The notes under the pieces: model-generated | What the model was told of the DNA's origin: nothing | Database searches by the model: none | What the model saw: only the letters and a program-made list of their open reading frames with translations | Translations under genes and position numbers: made by a program | Origin: Flectonema sp. DT1601 | Lineage: Eukaryota > Euglenozoa > Diplonemea > Diplonemida > Diplonemidae | Direction of reading: 5' to 3' | NCBI GenBank assembly: GCA_964019425.1 | Contig: OZ025824.1 | Coordinates: 310,001-374,000, forward strand | Length of the DNA stretch: 64,000 nucleotides | Part shown: piece by piece, positions 24,599 through 34,103 of the stretch | Numbering within the stretch: position 1 is the first letter of the stretch | Layout of the letters: each line of letters starts with the position of its first letter

Positions 24599-27500
24599 TT
24601 TAATTTGGGTTGGTTGTTGTTTTTATTTGTTTTAATCAAAAGCTTTGCAACAGGAAAGGGAATATAAACATAAAAGTTACAACAAGTTTAAGGTTATTAA
24701 AAAAAACAACGACAGAGCTCGAACTCAACCAACCCTCTCTCCCTCCCCCCCCCCCTCTCCCCTTCCAATAAACACAACACATTCTTGTGTTACGCGACTC
24801 CATTTTTCTCTCTCTGTCTTTCACCTCATCCTGTTGTACATCCGCAGATCCCTCTGTTGAAAAATGAATGTTGTTATGTAAACCAAAATATTTACATTTT
24901 ACCAAATGCAAAGAAATTCTCTACACCACTCAGGCAACACGCATCTATTTTAGTGAGTTAATTGCAAGCAGTTAATGATGTGCTCCCGAGGCAGAGAATT
25001 CAAAAACAGGGGAAGGGGGAAAAGAAATCAACTAGGAAAGACAACCTTCACTCGGTACAAGAATTAACAAGGAAGGCTACTTAGTTAACGTGAAGGGAGG
25101 TTAAGAATGAAATGTTGTTTTTTTTTTAAAGAGAGGAAGTTAAAATCAATGATCATGATTTTGTTTGCAAGTAAAGAAAATATTTAATTGTTAAAGTTGA
25201 GCTTTTGTTTTCAGCTACTGAAAACGAATGATTGTTACTGAACTATTCCCAAATACCTACACCTACCCCCTCCCTTTGTTGTTTTATTTTTCTCCCCTAG
25301 CTTCCAATGCACAACCCAATCAAAAAAACCTCAAGCCAAGAGCCAACTCGTCCGTGAATAATCAAGGAGTCGTTGCTTTCCATAAAGGTTTTTTAATCTC
25401 TTGCTGGTAGTGCGCGCAATAAGGGAAAAAAAAAAAAAACTGAAAGGGAAAGGAAGGGCAGGGAAAGAAAAGAAATCGAAAAGAAAAGAAAAGAAAAGGA
25501 GTCGAAAAGAATAATGAAGGGCAAACTAATTTTCTCAATATTGCCTGCAATGTTTGCTTTGCATAACTAAGAAGACAAGATTAAACCAAATGCTCTTCAC
25601 AAAAAAAAAAAAAAAAGGATTTGTTGGTTGGTTGGTTTTGTGAGACCACTTCATTGGCAAGAAGAGAGGCTTTATTTTGTCCTTCAATCTCTAGTGCCTT
25701 TTCTACAGTACATAAATATAAATTTTAGTGGTTTTGAAATACAATTTCTTTTTGTTCGTCCGGTTTTCTCAGATTGTACCATGGAATCAACAACTTACTT
25801 ACCATCCGAAAAAAAAAGAGAAAAGGGAAAAAAAATGCTTTTGCAATGTTTGTTATGAATATTCCCAAATTCTGTTGTTGTTGTTTTTTTGTTTGTGTTG
25901 ATAAAGTTGTGAAATCTCACACAATTAGAAATAGATGCAATCTGGTCGAGCTTCTGTCTGTAATCAACACAACCGCAGAAGATAACAATTTCAACCAGTT
26001 TGACTTTTATTTAAAATGCAGTTGAGAGATTGCATAATGTTTACTTTTGAAGTCAGGGAAGTCAAAACATCTGAGGAAGCCCACGAACGGTAACAACATA
26101 TATACCACAATCGTGATCCTCTCACAGTTGAGAAGGGGACAACAGCAGTATCCTTTGGTTGAACAAAAACATGATCGCTTTTCATTTACACGAGAGACGG
26201 CAAAATAACGCTGCAAGTTGCAGGAATCCGGCATCTCAGAAAAGCTTATTTTTAATGTATCTAAAACTTGGGAAACAATTGCGTTGATTTTTTTTTCTTT
26301 TTTGATTTGTGGGGGTACCACCACCAGACAACAGCCATCATCCAACATCTTCATCTTCTAAAAAACAAGGAAATTTAAACCTCTTAACCCGCATTGCAAC
26401 ATCGGCTGTTGGGAGAGATATTCGCGTTCATCGAGATTGCCAAATGATGTGTTTTTGCTGAATAAAGTTCAGCATCGAGTACATGAATAAAAAACATGTA
26501 TAATAACGATAACCGGATTCAAAGTAAATAAAAGAGAAAAATAAATAATAAAAAATAAGAAACCAAAAAAATGACAACAACAAACAACAAAAAAAATAAC
26601 TCAACAATCAACACCAGAAAACAACACATCTCATAATAATACGATGTGTCAAGTAATCTAGATTTGTTTCTTATTAGTAGTTAGTTGCTGCTATCGATGA
26701 TGATGATGATCGGTACTTGAAAAAGGCATGCCCCGCTACCTTCAACGAAAAGGTTGGTCTTCCTTTCGGATGTCATTTCTTTCGACAACGACCCAACACC
26801 AAAATAACCTTTTCCTGAAAACAAGCTTCGTGTCCAGAAGAGTTCCGTGAAAGGGAAGAAGATTTAGTGAACTCTTTGGTAGCATGCAGACTTTAACAGT
26901 AATAAAATGAAAAGAAATAAATAAACAAAACAAAATAAAAATGAAAACGAGGAATCACCAAAATAATTGTTCCAACAATGCCGATTCATTTGCTGCAGGT
27001 CAACTACCACCCCCACTACTACTACTACTAACTGAAGAGTATTCAGCAAGTTTCGTGGTAGTCGACAAGCGCCAAGTGGATACAATTTTGAGAGCGATTT
27101 CTCCTCAATTTTTATTTGCGTTGAGTGATTTGATTGCCCGAATACTAATGAACGTCTCGAGTTCCCTGAATTCCATTACGTGTGAAGAGAGACAATTCTG
27201 TTCCTATTCAAACCATTACTTGACACACATACACACACAACACAAAACTCACACAAGAGTTGAGTTTCGACTCTCAAAAGACTCTCAAAAGTTTTGATTA
27301 AGATATAGAAGCACTTTCTCTTCAATCTCCAACACGGGGGTTGAAAGTTTTGACAGCATATAAACCTTGAAAAATACTCATGTTAAGTAAGTTAACAAAA
27401 GGTTCGTAAAAACTGAGAAGCGCGCGCCAGAAGATTTATAGCTTCATTTCAGAATGGCAGCTAAAATGTCCCAACACGGTGGGTGGGGTTACATAGAAAT

Positions 27501-27663
27501 AAGCATCACTCGCACTGCAACGTGAATTCAACAACACGAGGAACACGAGGATGCTGGTTGTTTGTCTTCCTTTTTTTTCCGGGGAAGGGTTTTTCGATGA
27601 GGCAAGCCATCAAGGAAAAGAAGAATGCGGCAAATGAAAATTGAAAGCCAAGCGAAAATATTC

Positions 27664-28452
27664 CTACTGAAAGGCCGCTTCATTAAGAGCACAGTTGTGG
27701 CATCCTCCGCCACACGGTGGAAAGCAAGGACCCTGGAACGTCTTCGGGCACCAGTTGTCAACACACTCTCCATTGATGACCTTGCATTGCTTGCGACTCG
27801 GGTTCTCGCACTTGTCAAGAGGAAAGTCAGAGCAGTTCACGCCATCTGCGGACATCGTTACGAACATCAACCTCACGTTCGAATCGACTTCAATTCTCTC
27901 CAGCTGGTTGTTTGCAAGCTGCTTTCTGAATGTCCTGAACTTGTGAGTTTCCTCACCCGCATCGCTGATGAACTTCGGACCGCACTGCGAAGGAGTCCAA
28001 CCGTTGGTGATCAGGTAATCCGAAAAATCCGAATTCAATCCAGCCTCACACCCGTTGCACTTGTAAAGGTTCACGTACACGTCACACTTCTGCACCTTCG
28101 GGTCATTCGTGCACCACATTCTCAAAAACGAGTTCGCCGCAATGTTCCATGTCGGGATGTAAGCGGCGTTCCCCAACTGAGATTCAGGGAAGTCGAAGAA
28201 TCTGGAACCAGCGGTTTCAGGGTCGATCCACCCAGGCATGTGGTTCCCTACGAACCCACCCCCAACAGAGAGCAATACCGCGCCGCTTGAGCTCACCGTC
28301 GCCGTGCTGCTCGCCGACTGCGGTGCGAAAAACGCGGTGAACGATTCTCCCTGTTTCATCTTATCTTCCAATATATTCTGCACGGCAGGCGAGTCTTGCT
28401 GGGCATGAGCAGAAACGAACACGGAAGCGACAAAAGCTGCGATGGTCTTCAT
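27664..28452 (-). CDS. A5: secreted cysteine-rich protein, type A
   Basis: Intact 262-aa A copy, apparently identical in protein sequence to A1 and A4. It has the full A promoter upstream (TATA-like and CCAAT at about 28607-28630). Confidence 0.93.
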   Translation of the reverse strand: MKTIAAFVASVFVSAHAQQDSPAVQNILEDKMKQGESFTAFFAPQSASSTATVSSSGAVLLSVGGGFVGNHMPGWIDPETAGSRFFDFPESQLGNAAYIPTWNIAANSFLRMWCTNDPKVQKCDVYVNLYKCNGCEAGLNSDFSDYLITNGWTPSQCGPKFISDAGEETHKFRTFRKQLANNQLERIEVDSNVRLMFVTMSADGVNCSDFPLDKCENPSRKQCKVINGECVDNWCPKTFQGPCFPPCGGGCHNCALNEAAFQ

Positions 28453-29988
28453 TTTAATTAGTGTTGTTGATGTTTTTTTATTTGTTTTAATCAAAAGCTT
28501 TGCAACAGGAAGGAAAAGTGGAACATAAAATTAATTTACAACATTTTAGTTTGGTTACTACTAAAAAACAACGTCAGAGCTCGAGCTCAACCAACCGTCT
28601 CCCTTATATCCCCCCCCCCTTCCAATAAACACAAACACATTCATTCATTCCTGTTATTACCCAACATTCTCATTTTTTTATATTAATCCTGTGTGGCAAA
28701 ACACCAAGAAAAAAAAAAAAAATAAATAAATAATAACAGATAACAACAAGATCACAACACGTCCCCTGCGCCACGTTTCAGTGTGTGTTCTCATCACGGC
28801 TATGCAGCCCACACTTTCCTTGTTCAGTTTTCTTTCTTTGTTTTGTTTTTTTTTTTGTCGACAGCGTTGCCTTTCGACAAACAGCCGGTAAAAAGAAAAA
28901 AAACAACGAAAACCAAATCACTGTTTCAACTGAGATGTCAAACCAAAGCACAACTAAATCCAAGCAACGTTAAGGTGTGTGTGTCGTGTAATTATTTTGG
29001 ATCCCGTGAGAGCAAATCACGGGATGGGAAAGGCAGGTTGCTAAGAATTAGTTGCGGCTTGACGATCTCGAGACCATTTAGGGGGGGAGAGGGAGGAGCA
29101 GAGCAGAGGAGGACCTGCGTCACAGGGGACAAGATTTAGAACAACCAATCGAGACGCCCATCACGTTCCTCCTTTGCATAAAAAGGAGTTGGGGAGGAGA
29201 GGTAATTGTATTAGTTAGGAGACACATAAAAAACAAAAGTGAAGTGACACAATATACATAATAAACGTATTATCGTGATAACCTTACGGCGAAACCAGCG
29301 CAATTAATTAATCAACGTGGCTCGCACACGCCATCACACTTCCCTTGATGGGAGCGTTAAGAGCAAAAACAAACAAAACAAAAAAAACGGACGGACAGGG
29401 TTGGGGGAAAAGAATATTCGCGTTCATCGAGATTTGCCAGATGCAGTGTTTGCCGAACAAAGCTCAGCATCGAGTACATTAACCTGAACAAACCCCGTAT
29501 GGACGATAACCGGATTGTGAAGATATGGATATATGTAATATAATATAAGAAAAAAACAACAACAACTTCTCATAAGCACGGAATGGCAACATCAAAATAT
29601 CACCACTACTCCACCAACAGGACGACACATCATGTAATCCAATCCGATGCTTGCTTAAGTTGTTGTCGTCCCCGTCGTAGTCGTTGTCGTTGTCGTTGAT
29701 GACGATGACGATGATCGACTCGAATAAAAGGCCAGCTCGCTCTGCTGCATTCAACAGAAAAGGTTGTTAGTCGTTGAGTCTTAAGACGGATTCTTTGCAT
29801 TTGCATGAAAATAAATATTATTAGAGAGAAGAATCTATAAAAATTAAAAAAAAACACAGAGATTAGGTTTGTCAGATATTCACATGACAACAGGTTTGCT
29901 TAAGTTCAAACTGCCGAATGAAAGAGTATTCAGGATTGGAAACACCTTCTCCTCAATCTCCGAAACGGGGAGGTTCAAATAAACCCTC

Positions 29989-30813
29989 CTACTGAAAGGC
30001 AGCCTCCTTGAGAGCACAGTTGTGGCATCCTCCCCTGCCGCACGGAGGAATGCAACCTGCTCCTCCTCCTCCACTATGACTTGGACCCTGAAACGTCTTC
30101 GGGCACCAGTTGTCAACACACTCTCCATTGATGACCTTGCATTGCTTGCGATCCGGGTGCTCGCACTTGTCAACCGGATGGTCAGAGCAGTTCACACCAT
30201 CTGCGGACATCGATACGAACATCAACTTCACGTTCGAATCGATGTCAATTCTCTCCTGCTCGTTATTTGCAAGCTGCTTTCTAAATGTCATGAACTTGTG
30301 CGATTCCTCACCCGCATCGCTGATGAACTTCGGACCGCACTGCGAAGGAGTCCAACCGTTGGTCACCAGGTAGTTCGAGAAATCCTCATTCAATCCAACC
30401 TCACATCCCGAGCACTTGTAAACGTTCACATACACGTCGCACTTCTGCACTGCCGGGTCATTCGTGCACCACATTTTCATAAACGAGTTCGCCGCAATGT
30501 TCCATGTCGGGATGTAAGCGGCGTTCCCCAACTGAGATTCAGGCACGTCGAAGAATCTGGAACCAGTGGTTGCAGTGTCAATCCACCCAGGCATGTGGTT
30601 CCCTACGAACCCACCCCCAACAGGGAGCACTACCGGGGCTGCGCTCACCGTCGCCGTGCTGATCGTCGGCGCCGGTCCAAAAAGCATCGCAAACGAAACT
30701 CCTCCTTTCATCTTATCCTCTACGATGTGCTGCACGGCAGGCGAGTCTTGTTGTGGTTGGGCATGGGCCGCAACGAACACGGAAGCGACAAGGGCTGCTG
30801 CGATGGTCTTCAT
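29989..30813 (-). CDS. B5: edge copy, type B with A-type segments
   Basis: 274-aa B copy and the most diverged of the five. It has B-type ends, but residues around VINGECVDNW are A-type, and the DNA at 30111-30132 matches A where B1-B4 agree on another sequence. It also reads MTFRKQL (A has RTFRKQL, other B copies MTYRKQL) and has a one-residue-shorter Gly-rich insert (SHSGGGGAG). Upstream, the CCAAT is changed to CCAAG and the G-tract is gone, so its expression may differ. All 14 cysteines remain. Confidence 0.92.
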   Translation of the reverse strand: MKTIAAALVASVFVAAHAQPQQDSPAVQHIVEDKMKGGVSFAMLFGPAPTISTATVSAAPVVLPVGGGFVGNHMPGWIDTATTGSRFFDVPESQLGNAAYIPTWNIAANSFMKMWCTNDPAVQKCDVYVNVYKCSGCEVGLNEDFSNYLVTNGWTPSQCGPKFISDAGEESHKFMTFRKQLANNEQERIDIDSNVKLMFVSMSADGVNCSDHPVDKCEHPDRKQCKVINGECVDNWCPKTFQGPSHSGGGGAGCIPPCGRGGCHNCALKEAAFQ

Positions 30814-31216
30814 TTTAATTTGGGTTGGTTGTTGTTTTTATTTGTTTTAATCAAAAGCTTTGCAACAGGAAAGGGAATATAAACATAAAATTATTTACAA
30901 CATTTAGCTTACTAAAAACAACCGACAGAGCTCGAACGGTCAAAGAACTGTCTCCCTGCCCCTTCCAAGACCTGTGGAACATAAAATCTTACAGAACGGG
31001 TGACTTAACCGAGAAATATAATAATATTTGATCGATGAGCTGTTTATGTCTCATAGTGCTCAAAGAAGGACTTCACACAACACGTTGGAATATCAAATTT
31101 TTATTCTTTTTAAAAACTGTCGAAAAACGAAATATTTGTTATAGAAATGAAGCATTTAAATTTTTACCAAAATGCAAAGAAATTCTCCACAACTCAGACA
31201 AACGCGTCTAAGTAAG

Positions 31217-31312
31217 TTAAAATTGCAAGCAATTAATGATGTGTTGTCGAGGCAGAGAATAAAAAAACATGGGAAGGAAGTAAAGAAGTAAACTAGAAAG
31301 AAAAAAAATGTC
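31217..31312. repeat. Degraded start of a sixth unit
   Basis: About 95 bp are recognisably homologous to the first ~90 bp of the macro-repeat (GCAAGCAATTAATGATGTG, GGCAGAGAATAAAAAAAC, AAACTAGAAAG), with many substitutions and small gaps. Similarity then fades. It marks the right boundary of the array. Confidence 0.75.
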
Positions 31313-33075
31313 CGGTCAATTGAGACGGACAGGTTGGGCGATGTAATCAAGAGAATAGTTTATTACACCAACATCTAACTCGACCATACTTTCGACATAA
31401 TTAAAGTGCTTTAAATGCAGTCAGTTAATTTTTAAACGAAACGATCATTTGTTAAGGAAGAGTCACGCACCTCAATATAATTAAAGATGGGACAGTACCT
31501 CGCATGAGTTTTGCCTCATTAATTTAAGTAAGAAGACATCCAAAAGCAAATTAAAAAAATAAAAAATACTTTGTTTTTTAAAAAAAATGGAATCGCCCTT
31601 TTTAGTTGATTGTAGAAAAAAAAATACTACTGGTTGATTCTGTTGTATTTTTTTTTTTTTTTTTCTTTTCTTTTTTTTTTTCCTGCATTTTTTTTGTATC
31701 TTAGAAATAACAAGAGTACTCATTACTTACTACTAGTTTGTATTGTGTGCCTTTTTTTTTAAAAATTTTTTTTTTTAACTTTTGTCTCTATGAAAAAAAA
31801 TAAATAAAGTGCAACATTAAATGCTGTAAACTAGCAGTAGTATAAGTTAGAGTATTTTATTGTCTTTCGTTGTAATCTTGTTGATTGAGATTTTTTCTTT
31901 TTTTTTTTTTTTTTTTTTTTTTTTCTGTTGTATGTGCAATTGCACAAAGGACATCACTTTATGAATAGTGATATTTAAGTCTCTAATTTATCGGTAGCGA
32001 GTTACCTTTTTTTTTATGCTCCGATACAACCTTTTTTAGACGAATAAAAAAGATTAGTAAAATCATTTTTTTTGTCATCCAAAAGTCTTTGATTGTTGGT
32101 GCGGGAGAGAGGGGGGTGAAAAAAAAAATGAAATAAAAAATATTTAACATTATTCAGAATTGGTTCCAAAGAGTTTTTCATCAGTTTGCTCGAAAACAAA
32201 ATTATGTTTTCGTAATTTTTTATTTTAATATTTCTTATTTTTTTTTTTTTTTTTTTTTTTTTCGATTTTTCAAAGGAAAAAAAAAAAAAAAAAAGAAAAG
32301 AAGAAAATAAACCAAAAAATTGCGTGAGCTTGATTTACTCGCCATACTAGGCGACCATCCTCGACTATGATTATCCCTGGAACCGGTATTCCGAAAGAAA
32401 CGAAAAATATTATGTAAATATAATAAAAAACTATAAAAAAATAAAAATAAAAATAGATTCAGAGATGATGCTTAAATATTTGTTTCGTGAAAAAAAGAAA
32501 ATAAAACAGTTCCAAGCACAAGTCATCTCTTTTGATAATAATTAGAAAAAAATTTCTTTTCCTGAAAAAATTTTTCCTGATTCCTGAATACTACTACGCA
32601 ACTAGAGGGTGCGGGAGGAGAAGAAAAAAAAAAAAAAAAAAAAACCGATATGGGCGTAGTTCACTGAGTTGCGCAATACCTTACCCAACGACATATTTTT
32701 CCTCGCAACTTATCAAAGTGAAAAAACCCGTTCTTTCATCCTATCGTGAAAAGACAAAGCAAATATAATAAAAGTAGAGATTAATATCTTTAGTAATTCG
32801 CTACCGACTCTTCCATTCATAATTCAAGTCTTCCCCAAATCACTAATAATGAGGTGCTTCAGACAAGTGTAAGTTGCCATGCAATACCAGTTCCCAGTTT
32901 GCTTTAGTAGTGTCTTGAAGTTACCTGCGTGATTACCCGAACAACTTTAATTACTCCAGTGAAATGTCACAGGGAGAGGAAAAACAAAAAAGGTTCAAGA
33001 ACACACTAAGGAATACTCAAACCGTAGGTGGACATATAATTCTATTTAAGTTAGTATTTATACTCTGAAAGCACC
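31313..33075. other. Gene-poor AT-rich spacer between the array and gene C
   Basis: About 1.8 kb with no credible gene. It is dominated by T- and A-homopolymers (for example 31646-31680, 31898-31925, 32237-32262, 32276-32294 and 32625-32644). A few non-repetitive patches (32320-32400 and 32640-32760) show no reading frame or RNA motif that I recognise. Confidence 0.7.
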
Positions 33076-33882
33076 CTACTGAAAGGCCGCCTCCTTGAGA
33101 GCACAGTTGTGGCATCTTCCCCTGCCGCACGGAGGAATGCAACCTCCTCCTCCTCCTCCTCCGTTCTGAACTGGACCCTGGAACGTCTTCGGGCACCAGT
33201 CGTCAACACACTCTCCATTGATGACCTTGCATTGCTTGAATCCCGAAGTCTCGCACTTATTAATCGGAAAGTCAGAGCAGTCAACACCCACTGGTTCCAT
33301 TGTTAAGAACATCAACTTCACATTAGAATTGAACTCAACTCTCTCGATATCCCAAGCTGATATCTGCTTTCTGTAAGTCATGAACTTGTGCGATTCCTCA
33401 CCCGCATCGCTGATGAACTTCGGACCGCACTGCGAAGGAGTCCAACCCTCGGTCACCAGGTAGTTCGAGAAATCCTCATTCAATCCAACCTCACATCCCG
33501 AGCACTTGTAAAGGTTGATGTAGATATCACACTTCTTTCCTACCGAATCCGCACAAAATAATCTCAAAAACGAGTTTGGTGCGATGTTCCATGGTGGGAT
33601 GTAGGCGGCGTTCCCCAACTGAGATTCAGGGAAGTCGAAGAATCTGGAACCATCGGTTTCAGGGTCGATCCACCCAGGCATGTAGTTGCCCACGAACCCA
33701 CCTCCGAGAGTAAGAATCGTAGGTGCGCTACTGATAGAAACTGCCTGGATCACTGGCTCTGGCTCAACTAAGATTGCCCAGCACGTGTCCTTCGGCAACG
33801 ATGCCATTTTATTCACCACTGCGTCTGAGTCTTTAGCATAGGCAGCTGTGGCAAGGGTCAAGATAGTTGCGAAAGATTTCAT
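33076..33882 (-). CDS. C: diverged single-copy member of the secreted cysteine-rich family
   Basis: 268 aa, single exon, with ATG at 33882 followed by signal peptide MKSFATILTLATAAYA. It has the family core (GGGFVGNYMPGWIDPE, SRFFDFPESQLGNAAYIP, EGWTPSQCGPKFISDAGEE), a Gly-rich insert and the tail CHNCALKEAAFQ. The N-terminal 60 residues differ strongly from A and B. They hold an extra cysteine in KDTCW, which D matches with TDVCWC, so this is probably an ancestral feature lost in the array. DNA at 33366-33512 and at the 3' end is almost identical to B genes while other parts are clearly diverged, giving a patchwork look. It sits 1.9 kb from the array edge, in the same orientation. Confidence 0.92.
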   Translation of the reverse strand: MKSFATILTLATAAYAKDSDAVVNKMASLPKDTCWAILVEPEPVIQAVSISSAPTILTLGGGFVGNYMPGWIDPETDGSRFFDFPESQLGNAAYIPPWNIAPNSFLRLFCADSVGKKCDIYINLYKCSGCEVGLNEDFSNYLVTEGWTPSQCGPKFISDAGEESHKFMTYRKQISAWDIERVEFNSNVKLMFLTMEPVGVDCSDFPINKCETSGFKQCKVINGECVDDWCPKTFQGPVQNGGGGGGGCIPPCGRGRCHNCALKEAAFQ

Positions 33883-33978
33883 TTTAGTAATTTTTGATAA
33901 GAAGTTTAAAACTGTTATATTTTAAGATGGAAGTATGAATAAAGAGTGAAAACTCAGAAACGCAAACGTAATAAGCAA

Positions 33979-33997
33979 ACGACTACCAACCAGTCGC
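33979..33997 (-). promoter_or_regulatory. GGTTGGT motif upstream of C
   Basis: The A/B promoter motif GGTTGGT recurs about 100 bp upstream of the C start (33991-33985 on the minus strand). Here it sits in the loop of a small inverted repeat (CGACT..AGTCG). No CCAAT or TATA is placed as in the A promoters. Confidence 0.35.
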
Positions 33998-34103
33998 CTA
34001 TGACGGACACTAAACAAGCAAAAAAGAAATATTTTCCTTTCGCAATTATTTTGATAAACCAACTGTGTGCCACTAGAGTGCTCTCCTTAACCCTAACTCA
34101 ATA

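Larger units (their letters stand above)
18723..24957. repeat. Array unit 4
   Basis: Carries A4 and B4. It shares several variants only with unit 5: GTAATAAAATG at about 20672, a shortened CTA microsatellite at about 20785, and an extra T near 20881. Units 4 and 5 therefore look like the most recent common duplicates in their first half. B4 in contrast shares the NAVYI variant with B3. Confidence 0.95.
1..31216. repeat. Tandem array of five ~6.2 kb macro-repeats (A/B secreted-protein array)
   Basis: Five head-to-tail units begin with the same sequence (TTAATTGCAAGCAG) at 1, 6253, 12478, 18723 and 24958. Unit lengths are 6252, 6225, 6245, 6235 and about 6259 bp. Coding and intergenic DNA are almost identical between units by eye; most differences are homopolymer or microsatellite length changes plus scattered substitutions. 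Each unit holds one A gene and one B gene, both on the minus strand. The left window edge falls inside the array, so more copies may lie to the left. The right edge is worn: sequence upstream of B5 is diverged and is followed by only a short degraded start of a further unit. The pattern fits repeated unequal crossing-over with homogenisation. Confidence 0.97.
24958..31216. repeat. Array unit 5 (edge unit)
   Basis: Carries A5 and B5. The first ~5.9 kb matches unit 4 closely. From about 30890, upstream of B5, the sequence departs from other units and is only patchily alignable until the unit ends in a diverged copy of the junction (GTTAAAATTGCAAGC). This is what is expected of the terminal unit of an array, which has less opportunity for homogenisation. 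Confidence 0.93.

Noticed and set aside
1-31216. CRISPR-like or satellite interpretation of the repeats
   Set aside because: Units are 6.2 kb with intact genes, not short spaced repeats; eukaryotic introns and genes rule out CRISPR.
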